Below, piece after piece: positions 42,183 through 52,120 of a DNA stretch of 64,000 nucleotides. Positions within the stretch are counted from its first letter, which is position 1. Each line of letters begins with the position of its first letter. A model generated the notes under the pieces. It was not told the origin of the DNA. It saw only the letters and a program-made list of their open reading frames with translations, and did no database searches. Made by a program: the position numbers and the translations under genes. This stretch comes from Melieria omissa (taxonomy: Eukaryota; Arthropoda; Insecta; Diptera; Ulidiidae), in NCBI GenBank assembly GCA_963971225.1, contig OZ020270.1, positions 71,812,432 through 71,876,431 on the forward strand, given 5' to 3'.

Positions 42183-42522
42183 CAGCCGCCGTGGCTCAGT
42201 TGGTTAGTGCGCGGTCCAACGAGTCGCATGCAGAGCGACGCAAGATCGAATTCTGCATGTAGTAACACCTAAAAAAAAATAACGGGAAACTCGTTTTCTC
42301 TTTCGGTGGCTGTCCTCTCAGCTGGAAATGGCAAACCTCTGAGAGCAAAAATTGCCTATGAAAAAGCTCCCAACCTGCCGTTCGGAACCGGCATAAAACT
42401 GTAGGTCCCTTCCACCCGCGTACAAAATTCACACGTACAACACGGGTGGTTGCGGGAAGCTAGGCCTTAGTCTCGCGTAAGCGGGCTGTCGTGCCAATCA
42501 ATTATTAATTATTATTATTATT
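42183..42522 (+). mobile_element. tRNA-derived SINE-1, full length
   Basis: Complete copy with A and B boxes and the tail CAATCAATTATTAATT(ATT)n. Perfect duplication ATAGGATAAGAG at 42171-42182 and 42523-42534. Lies in the LINE-B 3' UTR. Confidence 0.94.
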
Positions 42523-42553
42523 ATAGGATAAGAGGATTAAAGCGGATAGATAA

Positions 42554-42745
42554 TTAGGAGAAATGCTGGAAAAGAAGATGCTTAAAGATGTGGCTATTGG
42601 ATTCACTTTTGACATTAATTGGCAATGAATTCCACATTCTAATTGCGGTCACGTAAAATAGCTTGCCGGAATTGACAAAGTTAAATGTCGGTGCAACAAG
42701 GTTCATGCTCCTCCTAGACTTGCAGAACTGCAGCTTTTCAAACAA
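42554..42745 (-). pseudogene. LINE-B ORF2 extreme C-terminus
   Basis: Encodes LVAPTFNFVNSGKLFYVTAI then RMWNSLPINVKSESNSHIFK and a stop, the typical last motif of Jockey/CR1-type LINE proteins (R.WN.LP....S...FK). It is cut off from the rest of the reverse transcriptase by the SINE at 42834. Confidence 0.8.
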
Positions 42746-42833
42746 ATATAAAGGTGTTTTCGTATGAATTAGCCTGTGCAGAAATAAGCAGTTCCTGGCA
42801 GCTAAGAAATTTGGTAAGCTACAACCAAGCAGC

Positions 42834-43166
42834 CGGCAGGCAGCCGCCGTGGCTCAGTTGGTTAGTGCGCGGTCTAGCGAGTCGAATACAGAGCGACGCT
42901 AGTTCGAATTCTGCATGTAGTAACACCTAAAAAAAATAACGGGAAACTCGTTTTCTCTTTCGGCGGTGGTCCTCTCAGCTGGAAATGGCAAACCTCTGAG
43001 AGTAAAAAATTGCCTATGAAAAAGCTCCCAACCTGCCGTTCGGAACCGGCATAAAACTGTAGGTCCCTTCCACCCGCGTACAAATTCACACACACAACAC
43101 GGGTGGCTGCGGGAAGCTAGGCCTTAGTCTCGCGTAAGCGGGCTGTCGTGCCAATCAATTATTATT
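42834..43166 (+). mobile_element. tRNA-derived SINE-1, full length
   Basis: Complete copy with the perfect duplication ACAACCAAGCAGC at 42821-42833 and 43167-43179. It interrupts the LINE-B reverse transcriptase near its C-terminus (..SHLLLGCN | ..). Confidence 0.94.
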
Positions 43167-43840
43167 ACAACCAAGCAGCAGATGACTATGATCAGATACG
43201 TGGTCATGCTTTCTAAGACCGTACACATATCGAATTACATTATTGAAAGCGACTTGAAGTTTTTGCTTGGACCTAGAGTCAAACGAGCAATAGACTACCT
43301 CCGAGTAGGATATGACTGGCAGTATCAGATGAAGTACCAGTTTCCGTCTAGTTTCAACTGGTACGAATGATGCAGTCCTTCTCAGATTACGTAGGGTGCA
43401 ATAAACTTTGCTCACCACAGAACTTATGTGATCCTCACAAGAAAGAGTACAGTTTATATAAAACCCTAAGTTTTTTACCTTGCTTACAAATTTTAAAGGT
43501 ACATTTTTGAGCTGAATTGGTGGTAATTCAGCAAATGAGTAGGCATTTTTAGAAATTGGCAAAACAAAAGATTTTAGAGGATTTAAGCTCAACTTATTGT
43601 CCCCGGCCCATGCTTCTATTGCGTTCAGGTCATCGTTCAACCTGGCGCAAAGGTCTTCAACGAGACCGATTGGCCTTGATAAGTACAGTTGGAGGTCATC
43701 GGCGTATGCATGCATAGTAGCATGCTGACATTTACTGGCAATGTCATTTATGTACATAGTGAATAAGAGCGGACCAAGAACTGAGCCTTGTGGCACACCA
43801 CAAGTTAATATATTGAATTCAGACAGACATTTACCCACCC
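43155..43840 (-). pseudogene. LINE-B reverse transcriptase, palm and thumb part
   Basis: Minus strand from VGKCLSEFNILTCGVPQGSV (motif B'), through the catalytic MHAYADDLQLYLS, then WAGDNKLSLNPLKSFVLPIS, KVKNLGFYINCTLSCEDHIS and YSEVVYCSFDSRSKQKLQ. It joins upstream to the piece at 44691-45469 across the MITE at 43844, with a few codons lost at the junction and a frame change. Confidence 0.85.
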
Positions 43841-43843
43841 TTA

Positions 43844-44679
43844 TAGCCTATTTCCACTGGGCCTTAACTGCAGTTTACGCTTAACTGCAGTTTGACATCG
43901 CATTTAAATGCTCAAATTCCCATACAACTGTTTTTGGTATCAAAGTGCGTGAACTCACTTTCAAAACTTAGTTAACTCAGTTTTGCCGTTTACAGACGTC
44001 TAACAGAAAATTTTATGTTAAAAGCGGGAGCAATATTCACAAATGTACAAATTTTGATAGCATGCTTTCAGGGGCTGCAAAAGCCGTACGAACACAAACG
44101 AGGGAAGGGATTTGAATTGCGTTCGGTGTGGTTAATTTTTTCCCAAAAGAGCTACTTTTACCGGCATTTTCAGCATAAATACAAATCGGCTGTCATAAAC
44201 GAAGTGAATACTTCTATTATTTTCCAATATTAAATGCTGAAATAGCAAATAAAAAAGTAAATTTTCCATGAATCCTCTTGACATTAAAAATTCAGACAGC
44301 TCTGATATCAAACAGCCGACAACTTTCACAAATGAAATAGACATTGACAAATGATAAATAAATTGATAAAAAAATAAATAAATTGATAAATTTTCACAAA
44401 TATGAAAACGCAGACATTCCTAGACTGTTGAGAAGGAAAGCGGAGTGGTTTTCATGTACTAGAGAGGCTACAAGAAACCACACATACGTATAGAAGGAGA
44501 TGGCGGCAATGGGTATAGCTGGGGTTGCCCAGAAATAAATGCATAATTTGATTTTTCCAAATGAAAATGTCAACAAAAACAAGCTTTTGGAGTTAACTCA
44601 GTTTCGGTGGAAACGCTTGACAGTTGTCAAACTTAACAGAGCCCTTAAATGCATTTAAGCGCTCAGTGGAAATAGGCTA
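43844..44679. mobile_element. MITE with TTA target duplication and TAGCCTATTTCCACTG ends
   Basis: 836 bp, with ends TAGCCTATTTCCACTG and CAGTGGAAATAGGCTA, perfect over 16 bases, flanked by TTA (43841-43843 and 44680-44682). It splits the LINE-B reverse transcriptase between its motifs A and B'. The TTA duplication suggests PIF/Harbinger. The inner ends also share TTAACTGCAGTT / GTTAACTCAGTT-like blocks. No transposase. Confidence 0.85.
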
Positions 44680-44690
44680 TTAGCTATACA

Positions 44691-45469
44691 TCAGACGGAC
44701 TGCCCGAGGAGAGAACCTAAGTTTGATTTAAGCTTATTGCAAAGCATTAAATGATCGACAGAATCGAATGCTTTGGAGAAATCCAGAAGGCAAAGCAGGG
44801 ATAAATGTCCCATGTCGTAAGACGCTCTGATGTCATCTAAAACCTTGACTATGGCTGTGGAACAGCTGTGCCCTGCCCTAAAACCCGATTGGAAAGGTGA
44901 CAAGAGGACGCCCTCATTGATATGTGTAGAGATCTGCTCAGCCATGAGAGCCTCGCATACTTTTGAAATTGACGATAGCAAACTAACCGGACGATAGTCG
45001 GATGCTTCAGTGCCATTGGGTTTTCTTTGGCTATAGGAATAATTGTCGCCCGCTTCCAGATATCTGGAAAGCACGAGCTGGTGAAACAATGGTTAATTAA
45101 ATGAGTCAAGGGGCTTAACACATAGGGCAGGATGAGTTTGACGAATTTAATTGGGATGCCATCCTCACCGACAGCATTAGACCTAATTTTGTTGACACAG
45201 CGCGCAACATCACCCTCCCCGACAGCAACAAAGTCGAACAGGCGAGGAAAATTACTATCAAGGTCTTTACTGTTATCAGATGCATGCAACGTGCGAGATG
45301 TGGGAGATGAGGTGAAAAAGTCATTGAGTAGATTGGGGTCCAAGAGACATCCGTCGGATGCCCTGTTACATACACCGACTTGTCTCAGGTTGTTCCAAAG
45401 TTCTTTTGGGGATTGAGTAGGACTTAACTTATGCATAAAGTATTTACGTTTGAACTGAACAGCCAACAC
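44691..45469 (-). pseudogene. LINE-B reverse transcriptase, fingers part
   Basis: From 45469: KELWNNLRQVGVCNRAS, then RSNAVGEDGIPIKFVKLILP, FPDIWKRATIIPIAKENP. After a frameshift near 45040: SDYRPVSLLSSISKVCEALM, SPFQSGFRAGHSCSTAIVKV and CLLDFSKAFDSVDHLMLCNK (motif A with catalytic Asp). Ends where the MITE is inserted. The part linking it to the endonuclease (about 100 codons) is deleted between 45469 and 45424. Confidence 0.85.
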
Positions 45470-46248
45470 TCAGACCAGTCAATGAGAGACAAATCACTGA
45501 ACAAGGAGTCAAAATCAATTGACTTATAGTCGCGATAAGAGAAGGTGCTATCAATAGCAGCTGGGGTTAAGCTTATGTTTAACGAGCAAAAGATAAGATC
45601 ATGATCAGAAATAAAAGATAACTGATCAAAAAGGAGAACATACGACAAATCAGAGACAATAAAGCTGTCCAACAAACTAGGAGGAGCATTTTTGGCGAAG
45701 CGAGTTGGCATAGTGGTATTCACAAAACTAAGTCCAACCTCATTTGCGCTATTAAACAAACCAATGCTAAGGTGATCATTGGATAAAAGATTCATATTAA
45801 AATCACCACACAAAACAAAATGGTCATAATCAATTACACAATCAGACAAAGAGGAAAATAGAGGGTCTAAGCTGCAGTTACGATTTGGGTTATACACACA
45901 TGACAAAAAAATTTTCGTGCAGTTGTCATAGATTTCGATGTTAAGAAATTCAACCTCAGAGTTACAAGATGAACTTAAAACATTTACATTTAAACTATTT
46001 TTACAAAATATTGCAACACCCCCACCTTTTTTGTTCGGTCGATCATTGCGGTAAATCTTATAGTTATTGAGATTCAAGCAAGAGTCATTTAGATCTTTAT
46101 GAAACCATGTTTCAGAAACACAAATCACATCAACTGAAGAACCTTCAAATGTATGTCTGATGCAATCAAGCTTTACATCATTGAGACTTCTTGCATTAAA
46201 ATGAACAATGTTGAAACCGGCGTGATGTTTACAGAGAATGTCGATCAT
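45424..46248 (-). pseudogene. LINE-B ORF2 N-terminus: APE-type endonuclease
   Basis: This domain nicks the target DNA. Motifs in order: FNIVHFNARSLNDVK near the start, VICVSETWFH (catalytic Glu), RNDRPNKKGGGVAIF, FLSCVYNPNR, HFVLCGDFNMNLL (Asp/Asn), and FISDHDLIFC (catalytic Asp-His pair). The domain is open and complete for about 230 codons, then runs out of frame where the linker to the reverse transcriptase is deleted. Confidence 0.85.
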
Positions 46249-46472
46249 TGCCTTATAAATATCGTCAGCAACTGGGACAATAACACCAGAAGCAAGTATA
46301 TAAATCTATTGTAAAATCACAACTATAAGCATCAGAGTAGCCGTAGAAAAAGTAAAAAGTATAGAAGAGAATAAAGGAGGGAAAGATGATAGTAAGGGAG
46401 AGTGGCGAACTTACAAACAATTTATAAGAATTATAGATAAAAGTATTAGATAATGTAACAAGATAAAAGAAA

Positions 46473-47346
46473 TCATTCGCCGCGGGCACCAACTCTTGTA
46501 ACTTTCCGCAGTTCCTCAATGCTATCGACTTTAATTCCATCTCCGTTTTTCTCCAATCTGATGTACACGGAGCCACGCAGAGTAAACGCATTATAGATAC
46601 TTTTCTTGCGCTTACAGGCAATCGCTGCATGTAAAACTTTTCGGGTATCAGCTGAGATGTTTTCATGTATGTAGACGTTGTTGTCAGAGTCAATTCCAGC
46701 ATTTCTCAGGTTGACTGCTAGTTTTGCTTGCCGGCGATAATCGCCAAAAGCCTTCAGCACCCGATTGCGATCGTAAGGAGTGTAAAATTTTATGATGACC
46801 GCAGGATTGGAGTAGTTAGATATTGACTTGATGCGAAAAATATCTTTAAGCTGAGGAGACAAAAAGTCAATAGAGCGACAAATCAAATTGAAAATGCTTT
46901 TGAGATTTTCCTCCTTCGAAAAAGGCACATCGAAAAGAACAGCATCCAAACAATGGTCAACCGTGCTGTGGTGATTATTGTTTTTGCTTAGCTGTTGTGA
47001 AAGCTCATCACATCGCGCAGTTTGATGTTTGTTCCTCCAAGCAGTGAATTTTTTCATCATACTTTGCGAAATTAGCGCTGATAGAGCTTACTTCGCTCTC
47101 CAAATTGCTTACTACCCGAGCTATTTCCGCCGAGAGTCTATCAAACAAGCAGTCGGTATGTTGCCTAAGTCGATCCTCTAGTTGTTTGAACTCCTCTTTC
47201 ACATTTGCTTTCAGCCTTACTTCCAGAGCATGAAGTTGCTCACCAAAGCTATTTGTACCGCTGCTCACTGATTTAGGAGTACCTTCAATTTTGTTGCTAC
47301 CACGCTGTCCACGTTGCTGGCGTGTCAACATTGGAGTCGGTGACAT
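46473..47346 (-). pseudogene. LINE-B ORF1: coiled coil plus L1/baculovirus-FP-like RNA-binding domain
   Basis: First part from ATG 47346: TRQQRGQRGSNKIEG, then a heptad-rich coiled coil (LHALEVRLKANVKEEFKQLE to EVSSISANFAKYDEKIHCLE). After a frameshift near 47040 comes AVLFDVPFSKEENLKSIFN, VIIKFYTPYDRNRVLKAFGD, then NVYIHENISADTRKVLHAAI and FTLRGSVYIRLEKNGDGIKV, ending at 46473. Coiled coil plus RRM-like fold plus C-terminal domain is the L1 ORF1p plan, which is also that of the baculovirus FP protein family; it lacks the zinc knuckles usual in fly Jockey elements. Confidence 0.8.
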
Positions 47347-47514
47347 TTGCGTTGCCTGTTAGTAAACACTGATGAGTAGGAAATTAGCGCTGGCAACGCT
47401 CCGGTAACCAGCAACCAAACAACGTTGCTAGCCAACGCTAGATGACGCCTTGCAGCAATGCTTAAGCGCCCACGCAGCCGCGAAAGACAGGTAGAAGGCA
47501 ATGCAGCGCAAAAC

Positions 47515-47600
47515 CGCAACAACAGCAACACAGCACTGACCGCAACAACAGCAACACAGCAGTAACCGCAACAACAGCAACACAGCACAAAACGCAGCAG
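47515..47600. repeat. Three tandem copies of a ~29-bp unit in the LINE-B 5' UTR
   Basis: Units of CGCAACAACAGCAACACAGC separated by short variable spacers, starting near 47516, 47540 and 47568. Repeated blocks at a LINE 5' end often hold promoter activity, but this is not shown here. Confidence 0.75.
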
Positions 47601-47805
47601 TCCAGCACAGCAGGTTTCTTACTCGTGAAGAGTTAGGGTTGACAGGAGACCCAGCACTTGATCAGCACAGATGCTCCAGACCCAGGGCAGGATCCCTGTC
47701 ACGATATCTCGAGATGTCACAAGCTTTGGTCTAGGCTTTTGTGAATTTAAAGATTAGCCAAGAGCGCGACCAGAAAAACACTTGCACTTTGCACGGCGTT
47801 GCCAG

Positions 47806-48512
47806 CTGTATTATTATTGTCACAGAAATGAATATTTTTTTCAATTTCCAGAAACCTGTTCCGTGACATAGCTTTGCTTACAATTGGCACTTCGCAGTCT
47901 TCATCAAGTGACCAATACATCCTTTCCCTTGGTAGACGATGATATCCTGACAGAATAAGAATCCCTAGAAAAGTCTTCATTTCATTGGCACTAATTTGAA
48001 AGCTGTGGCGGTTATTTTGAGCGGCGTAAAGCTCTGAATATTTAATTATCATAGTGATTGTTTCGTCATCAAAAAGTTTTTGAAATAAGTTTACCGCCAT
48101 CAAATTCGAAATGTCGCTTAGGGCGTTCAAATTCCGTTGTTCCAGCTGAGATTCTATTATTGGCGTCACTTTATAAGTAGGGGAACGTTTGCGCCAACTA
48201 GGTTCAATTTTGTCACTTTTCATTTTCTTTGCCTGCGCTAAATCCTGTAAAAGGTATTTCATCCTCGGCCTCCCACTTTTCCTCCCTACCAATAGCAGAT
48301 ATTTCAATACGACGTGGTACGTCATTTGGAATGTTATCGCGATCAATTTCATCATCACAGACCTCTTCTTCATCTGTTAGCGCACTTATATCAGGAGGCA
48401 ATGTTATCAATTAATATTCGTTGTCACTTTCTTGCTTCAAGATGAAATTTAATGCATCTTCCAAGCCCGCGTAATTGTTTTTGTTATAAAATGTTTTTTT
48501 GCTCATTCTCAT
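47806..48512 (-). pseudogene. piggyBac transposase, N-terminal third
   Basis: Starts at ATG 48512 and reads a short N-terminus with LEDALNFILKQESDNEY, an in-frame TAA, then the acidic leader EEEVCDDEIDRDNIPND. After a frameshift come VNLFQKLFDDETITMIIKYS, EMKTFLGILILSGYHRLPRE and SKAMSRNRFLEIEKNIHFCD, typical of the PGBD fold. It breaks at DNNN where LINE-B is inserted and continues at 41494. Confidence 0.85.
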
Positions 48513-48639
48513 TTGTATCCTAAAAAAAATTCAAAATGTTTATTCACTTTAGCCCATTGTCCCCATTTGGGGACACCTTCAGAAAACTTCCTTTAAAATC
48601 TATACAAATTTCTCTTTTATAAAAAATTTGCATGTGCAG

Positions 48640-48775
48640 TTTCCATGGCAAAAATCCATGAATTGGGCTACGAATTGCTCCCTCATCCCGCCTATTCACC
48701 CGATCTAGCCCCAAGTGGCTATTTCTTGTTCCCAAACTTGAAGAAATGGCTCGGCGGAAAGACATTTGCTTAATG
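48640..48775 (+). pseudogene. Mariner transposase C-terminal fragment
   Basis: The plus strand reads AKIHELGYELLPHPAYSPDL then APSGYFLFPNLKKWLGGKTF and a stop. This is the end of a mariner (D34D) transposase; YSPDLAPSDYFLFP is the family signature with the last catalytic Asp, here followed by G instead of D. It belongs to the mariner element with ends at 40232 and 49673. Confidence 0.85.
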
Positions 48776-48936
48776 AGCACACGAAATTCACTTTTTTCCA
48801 TTTTCTTCTCAGTCAACGCGGTAGTCTGATATTAACGGCTGTCAAAAACAAACTAAATGTCGCAGCTTGTTCAATTTTTGACAAGAGTCAACTTACAGAT
48901 GACTGTTGACGGGAGCAGTGTTGCCATTTCAATTAA

Positions 48937-49624
48937 GGCATGTTCTCACCTTGTGGATCCGAAAAAGTCCATTTTTTTTAGGAATTTGTTTTGAAAAAAC
49001 GGTTAAAGATACAACGCAGAAAAATTGTTTCTGGATATGAACACACATTTATTTAGAGAATACAATTTTTAAAATTGAATGAATCAAAAAAAGGGGGGAG
49101 GGGGCGTCCATCAGTGGCGGCATGTCGGCGAGGAGGTGTCCCGCTACCGGAAGTGATTCCGTCAAAACCCGTGATCGGAAACACAAAAATCTAACACATT
49201 CTTAATGTGTACCGTATTATCTATTGAATGAACTACGATCATGAAAAAAAAATCGAAATTAAAAAAGTTATGAGGTTTTGAAAAAAAATTACGATTTTCG
49301 CATTTTTTTTGTTAACTAATTATTTTTTTAAATAAACAATTTTCAATATTTTTGGCTGATCGTAGTTCGTTTATTAGAAAAAATTTGGTGACGATTGGTT
49401 CATTCCAACGCCTTCAATCACTTCCGTAAGGTCCGAAAATGTGGTTCTGAGAAAAACGCGTTTAAAGTTAAAAGCGCGCTTGGCCGGTGCTCTACACTGC
49501 TCTATGTAACGGCCTGTAACTTTTGTAATTTTTCAGATTTTGATCTGAAATTTCTGGAGCACATTTTTGAAACTTATATCTACACGATAAGGCACAAGGT
49601 TTTTCCACAAGGTGAGAACCTGCC
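48937..49624. mobile_element. TTAA-flanked MITE in the right mariner TIR
   Basis: 688 bp with ends GGCATGTTCTCACCTTGTGG and CCACAAGGTGAGAACCTGCC, flanked by TTAA (48933-48936 and 49625-49628). The TTAA is the one at the inner edge of the mariner TIR. No transposase. piggyBac or Kolobok type by target duplication. Confidence 0.85.
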
Positions 49625-50599
49625 TTAAGAGGCGGGAAATTCAAAAAGTCATGGACTTATTGACCCGCCCTCGTAATTTATAGTTTTTCGAGTATACCGA
49701 TTTTTTCGTGTGTAAAATTTGTTGTCGCACGGTGTTATTAAACTCAGACATAGCCCGTGTTGTTGGTGCTGCAAGAAGGTAGTTTGTTTTAACTGTTTTT
49801 ACATAAAAAGCCGGAGAGTAACGCACTGATTTATGACACATTGAACTGGATTTTCTCTAGAAGACCAGGGCAGTCAATAACGTTGGAGACGAGATCAAAA
49901 CCGAACATTACAGATTGAACGAATCTTCTAACCTCAAGGGACTGCAAGTTAATCAACATCAGTCGAGCACTATATGAAGGAAAAAGTTCAGAGAAATGAA
50001 GCGGCTGTAGGGCAAAACGAAGAAATCGATGCTGAATTCTTTCAAGCCTGGAAGAGCGTAAAGTATACAGTGGGTTCCAAATTACAGAGGCGTACTCGAG
50101 TTTAGAACGGACGAGAGACATAAACAGAAGGTTACGGGTATAAGGGTCATTGAATTCCTGTCTATATTGCCAGATAAATGCTAAAAGTGAGTATGCTTTT
50201 CGAATAATGTAATTCACATGCGGCACAAATGTAAATTGAACGTTAAAGATCACTCCAAGGTCACGGAATTTGTCTGCGGTAGTTAGGAGTGAGTTAGAAA
50301 ACGACAGGACTATGGGACTTAGAGAAACTAACATGAAAACATTTATTGAAGTTAATGGATAACTTATTATTGTGACACCAGATTGTCAGATTGGAGCAAA
50401 GGTATGTCAGTGTGATCCCGTATACTACGAAATTTGAAGTTTGAAGTCAAAGGCGCATAGTCGAAATAAAGTACACTTTAAGATCAATAAAGTATACTTT
50501 TAAATAAAGTAGGCTCTAAGTCAATCATAGTCGAGTTAGAGCATACTTTAACGCCTAAAGTATACTCTAACTATAAAACAAGAAAAAGCTGTTGCTAAA

Positions 50600-50841
50600 C
50601 CAGATAGCAATGAGTCAAAATGAGCAGAAATGTCACTTTTTCAAAATACTCTACATTCAAAAAACGAAATCGAAAAAAATGTAAAATGTTTCATTTCGAG
50701 GAAATTGATAGCGACTTCAAAATTATGAACGACGATATTGTGCTGAGACGGCGAAAAGAATATAAACGCCCTTCGAGTTCGATGACGAGCATTTCCATAG
50801 TCGTTACCGGCTCGATAAAGTTGCTGCTCAGTTGTAATTGA
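50600..50841 (+). pseudogene. HARBI1-like transposase N-terminal fragment
   Basis: In one frame MSRNVTFSKYSTFKKRNRKK and MNDDIVLRRRKEYKRP. After a one-base shift near 50768 it reads PFEFDDEHFHSRYRLDKVAA and a stop at 50839. That last segment is the style of Harbinger transposases (F.. F..RFRL.K..). About 80 codons remain and no catalytic DDE part is present. 50842-51262 holds only the element's inner sequence. Confidence 0.6.
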
Positions 50842-51262
50842 TGTTTTGAACATTCAAGAACCAAGCGGCAATAGAATACAATTGTTTTCTTTACCCCGTA
50901 AAGTAGGCAATAATTTTCAAATCAATTAGCAGTTTGTTTGTTTTGTTTGTGTCAGAGATGGGCAGATTAATCCTCCGAAAACTGTGCAGGCGATTTTTCA
51001 GGCACCATTTTGAACTGCTAATTAGTGATCAGGAAAACAAATATTCCAAATAATTGATTACAAAATAAATCGGTATCGGCATAATTCCGAAAATAAATTC
51101 TCATTTGTAACTCCAAATCGCTAGTTTTTGTAGAGTTGCCGTTGCTTTCGTTTGCTGTTTCAAAAATTCGCTGCTACGTAGAAGCATGTTCTAAACTGAT
51201 TATGGTAACTAAAAAATTAAAGTCGACTTTATCGGTTTAGTCTTTTGCTAACTAAAGCCGAC

Positions 51263-51506
51263 TGTTTAATCGCTTCGTCGCAGAGCGGGTTAATTAAAAC
51301 GCGGTTGATATCGGGTTTAAGTTTTGGGGTCTTTATTCGCTGGATGTCGAATAATGATTGTCAATAAATACAATGAACATTAAACGAGACAAACGGCCGA
51401 AGCCGGGGAGCAGAAAATAGGGGGAAACATGAGTACAAAAGGACAAGGAAAGGAAGGAATTAGAGGTGGGATTGACAGATCACTAGAAACAGCACTCATT
51501 TAGCCA
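51263..51506 (-). repeat. BEL/Pao 3' LTR
   Basis: 244 bp. On the minus strand TGGCTAAATGAGTGCTG to CGAAGCGATTAAACA, i.e. TG...CA ended, with a polyadenylation signal AATAAAGACCCC. It differs from the other LTR at three positions that I can see. Flanked outside by CCGAC (51258-51262). Confidence 0.9.
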
Positions 51507-52120
51507 TCGCGGCCGCCATTGCATATTGCAATTTATTAAAGTTGTGAAAAGATGGCGATGAACTGCGGCGGACGGCTGCAGGATGGGCTGACGGCTGAGG
51601 AGTTGTCGTCGATCATCGATGATGGAACCCTGGAGAGTGCGTTGAGGGCCTCCTTGCTGCCATGCGGGCCATGCAGGATAAACTTGAAGGCAGCTGCTGC
51701 GATGGTCGGCTAGCTCTGCAAAGAGATGAGACGTTATTTACTTCTAAATAAAGGCTGACATCGTGGATATGAGAAATCGGCTACGCTGCGGGGTTCGCTT
51801 AAGCTGAAGTCGGGGGAATATGGGAAAATACACATATATATTGGCTGCATTGCCATTTCTTTAGGGGAAGTGAAAAGAATTTAGAGAGGGTTCGAAGGCT
51901 GTTCATAAACTAAGCCAATTCCGCTCGGGATAGGTGCACGTAGGGCTCGAGAGAAGCAGGAGAACCAAGCGAGAATGTCGGTTTGCTCTACGAGAGGGTG
52001 GTGGCAGTCAACGGCTGTTTAGTCCGGAATTGGAACTGTGTGAGCATGACCGTTTGGCTCAGCATCGAAGACTTGCTGGAGCCGTTCCACCCAAGAGGGA
52101 GATTTTGTAGATCTTGGAGC

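Larger units (their letters stand above)
41497..47810 (-). mobile_element. LINE-B: non-LTR retrotransposon with L1-like ORF1
   Basis: A minus-strand LINE inserted inside the piggyBac transposase gene, which resumes on both sides (..FCDNNN | MATESSDKMF..). The 3' end is an (AAAT)n tail at 41497-41518. The 5' end is near 47810. AATAAT(A) on both sides may be the target duplication. It carries ORF1, an APE endonuclease and a reverse transcriptase, all damaged, and hosts two SINEs and two MITEs of its own. Probably related to insect Jockey/CR1-group elements; the clade is not certain. Confidence 0.85.
40281..48610 (-). mobile_element. piggyBac element, split by LINE-B, right end missing
   Basis: The left end CCCTTTTACACCCATACC follows TTAA (40277-40280). 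An inverted subterminal motif, GGGGACAATGGGCT at about 40427 and AGCCCATTGTCCCC at about 48552, brackets the transposase. No matching TTAA-flanked right terminus is found before the mariner sequence resumes near 48640, so the right boundary is approximate. The transposase is on the minus strand, in two pieces around LINE-B (41497-47810). Confidence 0.8.
40232..49673. mobile_element. Mariner element, split by nested insertions
   Basis: TIRs of about 48 bp: CGAGGGCGGGTCAATAAGTC at 40232 and its inverse ending 49673, flanked by TA (40230-40231 and 49674-49675). Own sequence left: 40232-40280, about 48640-48936, and 49625-49673. The transposase C-terminus is readable at 48640. The 5' half of the transposase is missing, apparently removed by the same deletion that took the right end of the piggyBac element. 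Confidence 0.85.
40140..50440 (-). pseudogene. LINE reverse transcriptase C-terminus split by a nested mariner (LINE-C)
   Basis: Right part (50440-49676, minus): NLTIWCHNNKLSINFNKCFH, then RDLGVIFNVQFTFVPHVNYI, RSKLEYASVIWNPLY and RLERIQHRFLRFALQPL, ending VRQQILHTKKSVYSKNYKL. This is the region after YADD in a Jockey-like reverse transcriptase, close to LINE-A at 1-1926. Left part (40229-40140, minus): SFNRSFIKRQLDKVNFMAP and a stop, a plausible continuation to the C-terminus. The mariner at 40232-49673 sits exactly between them at a TA. The 5' part of the LINE is missing. Confidence 0.75.
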
